From the NCBI RefSeq assembly GCF_000019665.1, contig NC_010794.1, positions 62,001-126,000 on the forward strand: a DNA stretch of 64,000 bases, written 5' to 3'. Position 1 is the stretch's first letter; each line of letters starts with the position of its first letter. The stretch is from Methylacidiphilum infernorum V4 (lineage in GTDB: Bacteria > Verrucomicrobiota > Verrucomicrobiia > Methylacidiphilales > Methylacidiphilaceae). A model generated the notes under the pieces. It had not been told where the DNA came from. It searched no databases and saw only the letters and a program-made list of their open reading frames with translations. The position numbers and the translations under genes are program-made. Positions 9,981 through 19,479 of this stretch are shown here, one piece after another.

Positions 9981-11507
9981 TCATGAGGAAACCTTTCGAG
10001 GAAACAACGGGCTGGGAGCCGATATTTCCTTGCCGGCTAGGTCCATGGCAAAGAAAAGGTCGTCGAGTTTCCAGGGTTGGGTTTCAATATTCAGCAATGA
10101 AAGTATTTTGTTGGCGGTTTGGGGCATGACGGGATCGATAAGAAGGGCATACCTTTTGAGGCAAATGCTGGAGGCTAAAAGAATGCAATCCAATCGTTGA
10201 GATTGCTTGGAATTTTTTGCCAAGGACCAGGGTGCATTGTTCTCTATGTACCTGTTTAGCTTTTTTATGTGCTGCCATATTTCCTGCAAGGCCTGTGCTA
10301 TGTCATATTTTTCAAAACTAAGGCAATATTTTTCGAACAGGTCTCGATCGAGAAGTTCTTTTTCATTTTCCTCCATCATCGTTTCCGAGCATGAAGGAAT
10401 GACTCCCGATCGATATTTGTGGATCATCACCGTGATTCTTTGGACGAGATTGCCTAGGTCATTGCACAGATCGCTGTTATATCGAGCCCAAATTTTATCA
10501 TCTGCAAAATCGGCATCCTGGCCGAAAGCCATTTCTCTTAAAAGATAATAACGCAGGGCATCGGCTCCAAAAATTTCCAGGTAGGGGAGGGGATCGATGA
10601 AATTGCCTAAAGATTTGCTCATCTTTGCTCCCTTGTTCATCCACCATCCATGAATTAAGAAATGCCTAGGTTGTTCTAGTTCCAGGGCCTTGAGAATAAT
10701 CGGCCAATAAATAGCATGGGCGGGAATAAAAATATCTTTTCCGATTACATGGAGTTGGGCTGGCCACCAGCCTTGATTGTCACCCTCTTTTCTGGCAAAA
10801 GAAACGTAGTTCAGTAAGGCATCAAACCAGACATAGGTAACATAATTTTCATCGAAAGGCAGGGGAATTCCCCAAGAAAGCCTGCTGACGGGTCTTGATA
10901 TGCAGAGGTCGGCTAAGGGCCTTTCCAAGGCTCCCAATAGCTCTTTTCTTTTTGATTGGGGAATAAACCAATTTTCGTTGTCTCTTACATAACTTTTCAA
11001 CCATTCTGAGAATGCCGACAGTCTAAAGAAGTAGTTTGGTTCTTTGGTTTTAATGACTTCTCCGTAGATCTCCGGCCATTTCCCGTCGACTAAATCTTTT
11101 TCTGTGACAAATTGTTCTTGTCTTAAGCTGTAGTAGCCTTCGTGTTCTTTGAAATAAATGAGTCCTTTGTCGGCCAGTTTTTGAAGAGCATGACGCACAT
11201 ATTGAACGTGGGAAGGCTGGGTCGTTCGAGCGAAAGCATCATAATGGATCTGGAGTTTTTCCCACAGCTGAAGAAACTTTTCGGCTTGGATATCACAAAA
11301 TTTTTTTACCTCCATTTTTTCTTTTTCAGCAGATTGCTGGACTTTTTGTCCATGTTCATCAACCCCTGTAAGAAAAAAAACGGCATATCCCCGGTTTCGG
11401 TAATAGCGGGCGATGGCATCGGCCAGGATTTTTTCATAGGCATGACCAAGGTGCGGGGAGCCGTTGACATAATCGATAGCTGTGGTGATGAAAAAGGAAT
11501 CAGGCAT
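9981..11507 (-). CDS. metG: Methionyl-tRNA synthetase
   Basis: Class I aminoacyl-tRNA synthetase charging tRNA-Met. The HIGH signature is HLGH within TTAIDYVNGSPHLGHAYEK, TGVDEHGQKVQ follows, and the KMSKS loop is GAKMSKSLGNFIDP. The 508-residue form lacks the C-terminal tRNA-binding/dimerisation domain. The region that normally carries zinc-binding CxxC pairs (after EGYYSLRQEQFVTEKDL) has no cysteines, so the zinc knuckle is absent, as in alphaproteobacterial and organellar forms. It is divergently oriented to the HU/IHF gene across 178 bp. Confidence 0.95.
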   Translation of the reverse strand: MPDSFFITTAIDYVNGSPHLGHAYEKILADAIARYYRNRGYAVFFLTGVDEHGQKVQQSAEKEKMEVKKFCDIQAEKFLQLWEKLQIHYDAFARTTQPSHVQYVRHALQKLADKGLIYFKEHEGYYSLRQEQFVTEKDLVDGKWPEIYGEVIKTKEPNYFFRLSAFSEWLKSYVRDNENWFIPQSKRKELLGALERPLADLCISRPVSRLSWGIPLPFDENYVTYVWFDALLNYVSFARKEGDNQGWWPAQLHVIGKDIFIPAHAIYWPIILKALELEQPRHFLIHGWWMNKGAKMSKSLGNFIDPLPYLEIFGADALRYYLLREMAFGQDADFADDKIWARYNSDLCNDLGNLVQRITVMIHKYRSGVIPSCSETMMEENEKELLDRDLFEKYCLSFEKYDIAQALQEIWQHIKKLNRYIENNAPWSLAKNSKQSQRLDCILLASSICLKRYALLIDPVMPQTANKILSLLNIETQPWKLDDLFFAMDLAGKEISAPSPLFPRKVSS

Positions 11508-11685
11508 AAAGAAGAGGACAAAAGATATGGCTTGGTGCTGTTAATTCATTTTTTCATAAAATTTTTCGAGTAATATTCTTGAGAAAAAAGAAAATATGCT
11601 ACCTTTTATTTTGATCATTATCACTTTAAGCATAGTCTAAATAAAAGAGGGGAGCATTCACAGGAAAAGTAGAAAGTAATATGAT

Positions 11686-12024
11686 ATGGGGAATTTGACA
11701 AGAAGAGATTTGGTTGTCAAGGTTTCGACAAAAACCGGTCTGCCTCAGCAAGAGGTGGCTAAAATCTTTGAGGAGATTCTTGACGTATTCATGGAGGTAT
11801 TCAAGAAAAAAGAAACCATAGAGCTGCGCAATTTCGGGGTTTTCGAAGTCACCTTGAGAAAGGCTAGGATTGGCCGAAACCCAAGGAATCCTGAAAAGGA
11901 CATCCTGATACCTCCAAGGGCGGTTATTCGGTTTAAACCGGGGAAAGAAGTCAAGGGGATTCTCAATGCGATTACAAAGGATCTCCTAAAGGAAGAAGAA
12001 ACAAAGAAGAGAAAAAAGATTTAA
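11686..12024 (+). CDS. HU/IHF-family DNA-binding protein
   Basis: Small nucleoid-associated DNA-bending protein, 112 residues. It begins with the usual helical part (LTRRDLVVKVSTKTGLPQQEVAKIF) and continues with the conserved IELRNFGVFEV strand. The beta-arm motif is RIGRNPRNPEKDILIPPRAVIRFKPGK, with the tip residues R-N-P seen in both HU and IHF. A Lys/Glu-rich tail of about 15 residues extends beyond the standard ~95 residues. The ELRNFG and GRNP pattern is closer to IHF-type subunits, but HU cannot be excluded. hisS follows 52 bp downstream. Confidence 0.9.
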   Translation: MGNLTRRDLVVKVSTKTGLPQQEVAKIFEEILDVFMEVFKKKETIELRNFGVFEVTLRKARIGRNPRNPEKDILIPPRAVIRFKPGKEVKGILNAITKDLLKEEETKKRKKI

Positions 12025-12076
12025 CCTCTTTTTTGCTTTCTTAAAAATTACACCCGGTCTATAAATCTTTATTTTT

Positions 12077-13294
12077 ATGCAGCCGTTGCCAGGTTTTCGC
12101 GATTTTTACCCTTCTGATTGCGCTTTCAGGAATTTCATTTTCTCTCGTTGGAGAGAAAGCTGCAGGCGATTTAATTTTGTCGAATATGATGGACCTTTGC
12201 TCGAAACGATTGAACTTTACCAAAAAAAATCTGGAGATGAAATTCTAAGCCAAATTTATCATTTTATAGATAAAGGGAGTCGTCATGTAGCCTTAAGACC
12301 GGAAATGACTCCAACCTTAGCAAGAATGATTGAAGCCCATTTCAAGGAATACAAAAAACCGATCAAATGGTTTTCCATTCCCCAGCTTTTTCGTTACGAA
12401 CGAGCTCAAAAAGGACGATTAAGAGAGCACTACCAGCTAAACTGTGATATTGTGGGTGAAGCTGATCTAGAAGCGGATATCGAGCTCATCAATTTAGCGA
12501 TTGATATTCTTCTTTCTTTTGATTTGGGGAAGGATGATTTTGTAGTTCGTGTCAGTGATCGGTTGTTTTGGACGGAGTTTTTGAAAAAAAAGGCAATCCC
12601 TAGGGATGATTGGTATGCCTTTTTTCAAGCCATTGACAAGATTGAAAGGGAGCCCAGGGAGGAGATTGAACGACGATTAGGTGATTTGGCTAAAGAGGTG
12701 TTTGCAATACTGGAAAGTCCTCCCTGCTGGGAAAGATTTGAAATCCTGTTGGAAGGGCTTCGTCATAGGGGGCTTGCAGAGTACGTTTGTATAGACCTTG
12801 GCATTGTTCGAGGATTAGCCTATTATACGGGAATCGTTTATGAAATTTTTGATAGAGCGGGAGAATTTCGGGCAATAGCCGGAGGAGGAAGGTATGACGA
12901 TCTTCTGAAGCAGATAGGAGGAGAAGATATACCTGCTGCGGGTTTTGGAATGGGAGACGTGGTTCTGGGTGAGATTATCAGGAAAAAGAAAGTCATTGAA
13001 CCTTCTTTTCCAAGGCTGGATGTTTACGTGGTCTTTCCAGAAGGGAAGAAAAATCCTCAAGGATTATTTTTAATAGAACAGTTACGAAGGCAAGGCTTTT
13101 CGGTCGATTTCTCTTTCTGTCCTTCGAAACTGAAAAAGCAGCTGGCCACGGCTCAATCTTTGAACGCGCGTTTTGCACTCATTGTGTCTGACAAGATAGA
13201 GGAAGGTGTTGTTGAGATTAAAAATATGGATGAAAGAACGCAGCTTACCCTGCCTGTTGAGCAACTAGCCGGGTGGCTTAAGGAAAGAAGCTAA
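12077..13294 (+). CDS. hisS: Histidyl-tRNA synthetase
   Basis: Class II aminoacyl-tRNA synthetase charging tRNA-His. GFRDFYP at the N-terminus and RPEMTPTLARMI (motif around the class II active site) are present. Motif 2 is FRYERAQKGRLREHYQLNCDIVGE, and the HisA loop is RGLAYYTGIVYEIF followed by AGGGRYDDL. A C-terminal anticodon-binding domain (about 320-405) is retained, which argues against the catalytically inactive HisZ paralogue. The length of 405 residues is slightly below the usual 420. It is co-oriented with the HU/IHF gene and aspS. Confidence 0.9.
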   Translation: MQPLPGFRDFYPSDCAFRNFIFSRWRESCRRFNFVEYDGPLLETIELYQKKSGDEILSQIYHFIDKGSRHVALRPEMTPTLARMIEAHFKEYKKPIKWFSIPQLFRYERAQKGRLREHYQLNCDIVGEADLEADIELINLAIDILLSFDLGKDDFVVRVSDRLFWTEFLKKKAIPRDDWYAFFQAIDKIEREPREEIERRLGDLAKEVFAILESPPCWERFEILLEGLRHRGLAEYVCIDLGIVRGLAYYTGIVYEIFDRAGEFRAIAGGGRYDDLLKQIGGEDIPAAGFGMGDVVLGEIIRKKKVIEPSFPRLDVYVVFPEGKKNPQGLFLIEQLRRQGFSVDFSFCPSKLKKQLATAQSLNARFALIVSDKIEEGVVEIKNMDERTQLTLPVEQLAGWLKERS

Positions 13295-13346
13295 AAGAGA
13301 GGCTCTTTGATTCATTTTAGGATTAAAGAATGCGGTTTGAGGGGAA

Positions 13347-13378
13347 AGCCCCTGGCAACAATGGGGCTCTCTTTATAA
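13347..13378 (+). terminator. Possible intrinsic terminator after hisS
   Basis: A 6-bp GC-rich stem (AGCCCC at 13347-13352, GGGGCT at 13363-13368) with a 10-base loop is followed by CTCTTTAT. The T tract is weak, so this may be an attenuating or partial terminator between hisS and aspS. Confidence 0.35.
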
Positions 13379-13430
13379 AAATAACCCTACTCTCAGCAAG
13401 GCTAGGATTTGAAATCATGTCGAGGATTAA

Positions 13431-15233
13431 ATGAAAAAAAGTGAAATGAAAGGGTATAGAACTCATCATTGCAATGAACTGAATTTGGCGCTGGTCGGTC
13501 ATAAGGCAAAACTGTGTGGTTGGGTTCATTCGAAAAGAGATCATGGAGGACTCCTTTTCATCGATTTGAGGGATAGGGAAGGTATTACCCAAGTTGTTTT
13601 TCATCCCGAGAAGGATCCCCCTCTTTTCGCTAAGGCAAAACAGCTTAAAAATGAATTCGTGGTTAAAGTCGAGGGCAAGGTTGTCGAGAGACCGGCTGGT
13701 ACAAAAAATGCATCCATTCCCACCGGAGAAATCGAGCTCGAAGCCGAAAGCCTTGAAATCCTCAATCCTTCTCAGCCTTTGCCTTTTAACCTGGACGAAG
13801 ACATAGAGAATGAAGAATTAAGACTGTCATTTCGTTTCCTGGATTTGAGGAGAAAGAAGATTCTCAATTGTTTGAAGGTTCGTCACCTTGTTTCGTCTGT
13901 CGTTAGAGAATACTTGTCAAGGGAAGGATTTCTTGAGGTCGAGACTCCTATATTATCGAAGAGCACTCCCGAAGGAGCCAGGGATTTTCTTGTGCCCAGC
14001 CGGCTTTCACCGGGGAAATTTTACGCTTTACCCCAGGCTCCTCAACAATACAAACAGCTCTTAATGGTAGCGGGCATAGATAAATATTTTCAAATTGCCC
14101 GCTGTTTTAGAGATGAAGACCTGCGTTCGGACAGGCAACCTGAATTTACCCAGATTGATCTTGAAGCCTCTTTTGTCGAGGTCGAAGACATAATGAAGTG
14201 GGTCGAGGAAATGATCCAACTGATATTTTTAAAAGTTCTTGGAATTGAACTTTCTTTGCCTTTTGTCCGTCTGACTTATAGCGAGGCTTTGGATAACTAC
14301 GGATCGGATAAACCGGATTTGCGGATAGAATGGCAAATTCAAGACGTGGGGACGGTATTTAAAAATACCCAGTTTAAATTGTTCCGAGACGTTATTGAAA
14401 AGGGGGGAGTCATCAAAGCTTTAAATGCAAAAGGCAGGGCTCCAATGGTCAATTCCTCCGCCCTCGAAGAGCTTGTGGGCATTGCGACCTCTATGGGTGC
14501 AAAGGGCTTGGCTCATATTCGGGTTGAGAACCAGGAATGGAAATCGCCCATCGTTAAGTTTTTCTCCTCCGAGGAGAGAAAAGAACTGGAAAGATTGCTC
14601 CGCATGGAACCTTCCGATTTAGTTTTGTTTAGTGCCGGTCCCCGAGAGCAGGCCTGCCTGATTCTAGGGAAAATAAGGCTCCATCTTGCTGAAATGACCC
14701 AGGGTATTCCTGGCAACCAATGGAAGTTTGCCTGGATCACGGATTTTCCGCTTTTTGAATACAGTCCCTTGGAGCAGAAATGGAACAGCGTGCACCATCC
14801 CTTTACCCGGCCTCATCCTGAAGATTTAACAAAGTTAAACGAAGGCAAATACGATGCCATTAGGGCTCTTGCTTATGATATCGTGCTTAATGGTGTTGAA
14901 CTGGGAGGGGGGAGTCTTCGAATATACGAGAAAGAACTCCAGGAAAAAGTTTTTTCGATTTTGGGGATAGGTAAAGAAAGACAAGAACTTCTTTTTGGTC
15001 ATCTTCTTAAAGCTTTTCAATATGGAGCTCCTCCTCATGGCGGCATTGCCTTGGGTCTTGATAGGTTTGTGATGCTCTTAACAGGATCTGAATCCCTTAG
15101 AGAGGTGATCGCCTTTCCTAAAAACAGGCATGGAGTCGATCTGCTTACCCAATCCCCTTCCGAGGTGGATTACCAGCAACTTAAAGAGTTGAATATCCAA
15201 TTGAGTTTTCCTTCAATAAAAATAGAGCCTTAA
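13431..15233 (+). CDS. aspS: Aspartyl-tRNA synthetase
   Basis: Class IIb synthetase charging tRNA-Asp, bacterial type of 600 residues. An N-terminal OB-fold anticodon-binding domain (CGWVHSKRDHGGLLFIDLRDREG) is followed by the catalytic domain with motif 2 ARCFRDEDLRSDRQPEFTQID. A GAD insertion (about 290-420) is present, and motif 3 is GIALGLDRFVMLLTG. GAGG lies eight bases before ATG 13431. From sequence alone I cannot tell discriminating from non-discriminating AspRS. pyk starts 36 bp downstream on the same strand. Confidence 0.95.
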   Translation: MKKSEMKGYRTHHCNELNLALVGHKAKLCGWVHSKRDHGGLLFIDLRDREGITQVVFHPEKDPPLFAKAKQLKNEFVVKVEGKVVERPAGTKNASIPTGEIELEAESLEILNPSQPLPFNLDEDIENEELRLSFRFLDLRRKKILNCLKVRHLVSSVVREYLSREGFLEVETPILSKSTPEGARDFLVPSRLSPGKFYALPQAPQQYKQLLMVAGIDKYFQIARCFRDEDLRSDRQPEFTQIDLEASFVEVEDIMKWVEEMIQLIFLKVLGIELSLPFVRLTYSEALDNYGSDKPDLRIEWQIQDVGTVFKNTQFKLFRDVIEKGGVIKALNAKGRAPMVNSSALEELVGIATSMGAKGLAHIRVENQEWKSPIVKFFSSEERKELERLLRMEPSDLVLFSAGPREQACLILGKIRLHLAEMTQGIPGNQWKFAWITDFPLFEYSPLEQKWNSVHHPFTRPHPEDLTKLNEGKYDAIRALAYDIVLNGVELGGGSLRIYEKELQEKVFSILGIGKERQELLFGHLLKAFQYGAPPHGGIALGLDRFVMLLTGSESLREVIAFPKNRHGVDLLTQSPSEVDYQQLKELNIQLSFPSIKIEP

Positions 15234-15269
15234 CTCAAAGATAACAATGAATCGAGAAAGAGAAATTCA

Positions 15270-16691
15270 ATGATTCCTTTTAAAAATTGGAAACGTCGAA
15301 CGAAAATCATTGCTACTTTAGGGCCGGCCACGGAATCCGGTGAAAAGATTTTTTCACTCATAGAAAAAGGGGTTGATGTTTTCCGATTCAATATGTCTCA
15401 TGGCAACCCTAACTGGGTAAGAGAAAAGGTAGGTCTTATCCAGGAGTTTTCGAAACGGCTGAGCAAATACGTGGGGATGCTTCTGGATACCCAAGGCCCG
15501 GCTATTAGGACAGGGGATCTGCCAGACCCTATGCAATTAAAACCAGGCGATTCTTTTACTTTTACGGTAAGAGGGGAAAAAACCGACGATCTTCATTCTG
15601 TTTCGGTCAATTACGATGACATTGTCAATGACATCCACGTAGGCGATGTAATGCTCGTAGACAATGGGAATATCCAGATGAGGGTCATCGCGAAGGAAAA
15701 AAATATTTTGCGCTGCGAGGTCTTGACCGCAGGAGTGATGAAGAGCAGACGACATATCAATATTCCCGGAGTAAGGATAAATCTCCCTCCGCTTACCCAG
15801 AAGGATCTAAGAGACATCCAATTAGGAATAGAATGCGGCATGGATTTTTTTGCCTTGTCTTTTGTCCGGGAAGCCAACGATTGTGATCTTTTAAGGCAGA
15901 TCCTTATTTCAAAGGGATCTCATGGGAAAGTGGTAGCAAAAATAGAAGACCAGCTTGCGGTAAAAAACTTATCCCAGATTATCGATTCTTCAGATGCGAT
16001 CATGATTGCCCGCGGCGATTTAGGCATAGAGTGTCCTTTTGAAGAGTTGCCTATTATCCAAAGACGCATAGTTAAATCCTGTATCCAGAAAAGAAAGCCC
16101 GTTATTGTCGCTACCCATCTTCTGGAAAGCATGATCATGAATCCCGCCCCAACACGCGCGGAAATAACGGATATAGCCAACGCTGTTTATGAACAAGCCG
16201 ATTGCATCATGCTCTCCGGAGAGACAGCTTCAGGAAAGTATCCGTTGGAGTGTATCCAGGTATTGGATCGTGTGGCTGTAAGGACAGAAAAAAGCGGTGG
16301 GGCTGGTTATGCTTCTTTGGTAGAACTTTTTGATGATGAAGAAAAATTAGCTAAAACGGCGGTGCACCTTGCCGATGACGTGGGTGCGCCGGCAATTTGC
16401 GTGTTTACCCGTTTCGGGCACCTGGCAACTTTGATTGCTGGACTTCGACCTCGTTACTCCTTGATCTATTCTTTTTGTCCTGACGAAGATGTTTGCAGGA
16501 AACTTACCCTGCATTATGGGGTTGAACCTTGTTTGGTGGTTTTCCCAAAAAGCCAAGAAGAAAGTATAGAGCTGGTAGAAAGCTACTTAAAGAAAAAAGG
16601 GATAGAGAGCGGCCAAAAGATTGTTTTGATTTCTGAAGTTCCTTTAAGAGGAGAAAGAGATCGATATATTTTACTCCACCAGATTCACTAG
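15270..16691 (+). CDS. pyk: Pyruvate kinase
   Basis: Glycolytic enzyme making ATP and pyruvate from phosphoenolpyruvate. The N-terminus TKIIATLGPATES is characteristic, and RFNMSHG, LLDTQGPAIRTG, the active-site region VAKIEDQLAVKNL, MIARGDLGIECPFEELP and MLSGETASGKYP follow. The A, B and C domains are all present in 473 residues. The usual Lys-rich C-domain effector site cannot be judged by eye. It follows aspS closely and precedes a short-chain dehydrogenase by 17 bp. Confidence 0.95.
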   Translation: MIPFKNWKRRTKIIATLGPATESGEKIFSLIEKGVDVFRFNMSHGNPNWVREKVGLIQEFSKRLSKYVGMLLDTQGPAIRTGDLPDPMQLKPGDSFTFTVRGEKTDDLHSVSVNYDDIVNDIHVGDVMLVDNGNIQMRVIAKEKNILRCEVLTAGVMKSRRHINIPGVRINLPPLTQKDLRDIQLGIECGMDFFALSFVREANDCDLLRQILISKGSHGKVVAKIEDQLAVKNLSQIIDSSDAIMIARGDLGIECPFEELPIIQRRIVKSCIQKRKPVIVATHLLESMIMNPAPTRAEITDIANAVYEQADCIMLSGETASGKYPLECIQVLDRVAVRTEKSGGAGYASLVELFDDEEKLAKTAVHLADDVGAPAICVFTRFGHLATLIAGLRPRYSLIYSFCPDEDVCRKLTLHYGVEPCLVVFPKSQEESIELVESYLKKKGIESGQKIVLISEVPLRGERDRYILLHQIH

Positions 16692-16708
16692 CATGGAGTT
16701 TATGGTTT

Positions 16709-17566
16709 ATGAAATCCTTTAGAGGAATGACTGCCTTGGTTACCGGAGCTTCTTCTGGATTAGGTTCGGAATTTGCCCGTCAACTTTCTTTAGAAGTCAG
16801 CCAGTTGTTGATCACATCGAGGAGGGCGGATCGGTTGCAGGCTCTTTCCAAAGAAATCCAAGCCAAATCCCCTCAAATTAAGGTTTTTTGGTTTCCCGCT
16901 GACTTAAGTTGTCAAAAGGGAAGAGAAATTCTTTGTGATTGGTTGACTGCAGAACGATTGGAGATAGACATCTTGATCAATAATGCGGGCTGTGGGGATT
17001 ACGGACTTTTTGAAGAGTCTCGATTCGATCGGATTCGATCCCTTTTGGAACTCAATGTGATTTCCTTGACTTACTTGACCCGGTTTGTTTTGCCGCAAAT
17101 GATCCGCAAAAAACGAGGTATCATCATTAATATTGGATCGATTGTAGGAAGGAAACCTCTTCCTACTTGCGCTGCTTATTCTGGATCAAAGAGCTATGTT
17201 CATGCTTTTTCTGAAGCTTTAAGATTAGAAATTGAAGGCAGTGGTGTGACCTTAACGGTCATAGCTCCCGGCCCTTTACATACTGAGTTTTTCTACAGCG
17301 CATCGAGGAATGATTCAGAGGAGAAACCCTTTGTTCCGCCATTTATGTGGGTTTCCCTGGAAAAAGTAGTTAATGAGTCATTGGCTGCGGCGAAGGCGGG
17401 CAAAGCTTTTTATGTGCCCGGGTTTTATACCCGCATTGCTTCTTTTTTGCACTACTTGACCCCTTCTTTTTTCTTAAAGCCTATTTACCGGATGATCTTA
17501 CCCATCCATTTGAGGCATGACTCTTCAAAAAAAAACTCGCTGCGTTGTTCTTTGCCTCTCCAATAA
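16709..17566 (+). CDS. Short-chain dehydrogenase/reductase (SDR family)
   Basis: NAD(P)-dependent oxidoreductase of classical SDR type, 285 residues. The cofactor motif is TGASSGLGSEFARQL and the structural motif is NNAGCG. The catalytic Ser is in NIGSIVGRKP, and the catalytic Tyr-Lys pair is in YSGSKSYV. A C-terminal hydrophobic stretch (FYTRIASFLHYLTPSFF) resembles DltE/YqjQ-type members that associate with membranes. The substrate is unknown. It is 17 bp after pyk and probably in the same transcript. Confidence 0.85.
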   Translation: MKSFRGMTALVTGASSGLGSEFARQLSLEVSQLLITSRRADRLQALSKEIQAKSPQIKVFWFPADLSCQKGREILCDWLTAERLEIDILINNAGCGDYGLFEESRFDRIRSLLELNVISLTYLTRFVLPQMIRKKRGIIINIGSIVGRKPLPTCAAYSGSKSYVHAFSEALRLEIEGSGVTLTVIAPGPLHTEFFYSASRNDSEEKPFVPPFMWVSLEKVVNESLAAAKAGKAFYVPGFYTRIASFLHYLTPSFFLKPIYRMILPIHLRHDSSKKNSLRCSLPLQ

Positions 17567-17636
17567 CGGAAGGATAGTTTTGGGCTTTTGAGAGATTCTT
17601 GACATAAAAAATTTCTCCCATTAAAAAGAAAACAGT

Positions 17637-18383
17637 ATGAACCATTCAATTCCTTCAGAAATTCGCAACGCTCATGGAGAGCGGTTAGACTTTATTTATA
17701 CCCCTGGATCTGCGGATAATAATACCCTTATTATCATTGCCCATGGTATTACTGCCCATAAGGACAGGCCGATGCTTGTGACCTTGACCAACTATCTTGC
17801 CAAAAATGGGATTCATTCTCTTCGATTTTCTTTTTCGGGACACGGAAAATCCGAAGGGAAGTTTGAAGAATTCACTCCGACAAAAGAAGTCGGAGATTTG
17901 CAATCCGTGTTTAATGCCCTTCCCGGGTGGACCAAGTACGGTTATGTCGGCCATAGCCTTGGTGCTGCCGTGGGTGTCTTATTTGCGAGTCAGGATCCAA
18001 GAGTTTCTTTTTTGATTTCACTTGCAGGGATGGCTTATACGGCTGCTTTTGCTGAGAGGGAATTTGGAACGGTTACGCCGGGCCAAGGGTACATGTGGGA
18101 TATGCCCGAATTTCCTCTCTCCAAGGTTTTAATAGAAGATATGAATCGTATAGACAACGTGAAAGAGGCGGCAAAGAAAATTAAACTGCCCTGGTTATTT
18201 ATTCATGGGCTTGCCGATGATGTCGTCCCTCCCCAGGATTCCCGCGATCTTTTTGCCATCGCTTCCGGGCCAAAGAAACTGGTTGAGATTCCTGGATGTG
18301 ACCATCTTTTTCCTCCGCCTCATGATTCCTTCATGGCGGAAACGGTGGTCAATTGGTTAAAAGAACTCCAGCTGATTTCCTGA
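17637..18383 (+). CDS. Alpha/beta hydrolase
   Basis: Serine hydrolase of the alpha/beta fold, 248 residues. The oxyanion region is IIAHGITAHKDRP, and the nucleophile elbow is GHSLGA at about residue 103. The acid is likely the Asp in FIHGLADDVVPP, and the catalytic His is in PGCDHLFPPP. It resembles esterase/acyl-CoA-type hydrolases with a compact cap. The substrate is unknown. It starts 70 bp after the SDR gene and has no close neighbour downstream. Confidence 0.8.
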   Translation: MNHSIPSEIRNAHGERLDFIYTPGSADNNTLIIIAHGITAHKDRPMLVTLTNYLAKNGIHSLRFSFSGHGKSEGKFEEFTPTKEVGDLQSVFNALPGWTKYGYVGHSLGAAVGVLFASQDPRVSFLISLAGMAYTAAFAEREFGTVTPGQGYMWDMPEFPLSKVLIEDMNRIDNVKEAAKKIKLPWLFIHGLADDVVPPQDSRDLFAIASGPKKLVEIPGCDHLFPPPHDSFMAETVVNWLKELQLIS

Positions 18384-18589
18384 CTATAGGTCAAATTCCA
18401 AGCCTAAAAGATAAGGTTCAAGACACGGTTGCTTTTGAGGGGAGACTTGCAAAAAGAAGGGCTTGAACGGTTTTGAGCAGTTAAAAAACTTTTTGCACGT
18501 TCATGCTCATCCATGCTTATTTTATGGGTATGTCCTGCAAGGTGGTCCACATCCGCGAGGCCGCGGGATCCCTGGATGTCGCGGTGCAG

Positions 18590-18749
18590 ACCTTGCGGCA
18601 GTTGCCCTGCATGGCCTGCGGTGCCGAGCATAACCGCCAGCGTTTACGGCTCGGTCAACGGGAGAGAGATGGCCGTGAGTTCCACGGTGTTAGCCTGGGC
18701 AGAGGAGGGTTCTGGCCCAAGACGCCAATGCCGTCTGGATCCAGCCTAG
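18590..18749 (+). pseudogene. Decayed C-terminal remnant of an IS200/IS605-type TnpB
   Basis: This is the coding-like part of a 489-bp gap (18384-18872) that is much richer in GC than its surroundings. In one frame (about 18593-18640) the translation reads LPCMACGAEHNRQ, matching the second zinc-knuckle of TnpB (CPACG..HDRD). After a frameshift another frame reads NGREMAVSSTVLAWAEEGSG and stops at 18747, resembling TnpB C-terminal tails. A homologous piece lies at 33865-34007. No intact transposase or terminal hairpins were found, so it is a relic. The family match is from memory of the motifs, not from a search. Confidence 0.6.
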
Positions 18750-18872
18750 GAGTAACTTGACTTCATTCCAGATTGGACAGAAATGAGCAACTCCGAGGAA
18801 ACGGTTGCAGGAAAGACGTTGTTTAGGTCGGTTTTGGGCTAAAGAAGAGGATTGAACAGCTAAGGAGGAACG

Positions 18873-19442
18873 ATGGGTGTCCATTCGGATGATTGGATTC
18901 GGCAAATGGTAAAAAAACATCGAATGATCGAGCCTTTTGAAGAATCTCAAGTCAGGAAAAAAGTTGATGGCTCACAGGTCATAAGCTTCGGCCTTTCAAG
19001 TTATGGTTACGATTTAAGGGTTTCCAGGGAGTTTAAAATCTTTACCAATGTTTTTAATAGCGTTGTCGATCCGAAGGCTTTCGATCCCAGGTCCTTTGTT
19101 GAAATGGAGTCGGATTGTTGTATCATCCCTCCCAATTCTTTTGCTTTGGCTAGAAGTGTCGAATATTTTAGAATACCCAGGGACGTGATCACGATCTGCT
19201 TGGGAAAATCCACCTATGCCCGCTGCGGTATCATTGTCAATGTTACTCCTTTTGAACCGGAGTGGGAAGGTTATGCAACTTTGGAAATCTCCAATACGAC
19301 TCCCCTTCCTGCCAAGGTTTACGCTGAAGAAGGACTGGCGCAGGTCATTTTTATCCAGGCCTCTGAGCCCTGTTCTATATCTTATGCGGAAAGAAATGGA
19401 AAATACATGTACCAGAAAGGAGTCACTGTCCCCCGATTATAA
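18873..19442 (+). CDS. dcd: dCTP deaminase
   Basis: Converts dCTP to dUTP, supplying the precursor for thymidylate; thyA is also in this window. The 189-residue protein shows the signature [34 protein letters not shown]-like core (here [10 protein letters not shown]) and the catalytic Glu region [15 protein letters not shown]. It ends with GLAQVIF and a short tail. A strong AAGGAGG precedes the ATG. Whether it also hydrolyses dUTP (bifunctional form) cannot be decided here. rlmN starts 37 bp downstream. Confidence 0.92.
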   Translation: MGVHSDDWIRQMVKKHRMIEPFEESQVRKKVDGSQVISFGLSSYGYDLRVSREFKIFTNVFNSVVDPKAFDPRSFVEMESDCCIIPPNSFALARSVEYFRIPRDVITICLGKSTYARCGIIVNVTPFEPEWEGYATLEISNTTPLPAKVYAEEGLAQVIFIQASEPCSISYAERNGKYMYQKGVTVPRL

Positions 19443-19479
19443 TTTGATCTTTATGGGGATTGTATTCAATTAATAAGAG

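Noticed and set aside
12077-13294. HisZ (ATP phosphoribosyltransferase regulatory subunit) instead of HisRS
   Set aside because: The catalytic motifs and the C-terminal anticodon-binding domain are present, and no hisG is adjacent.
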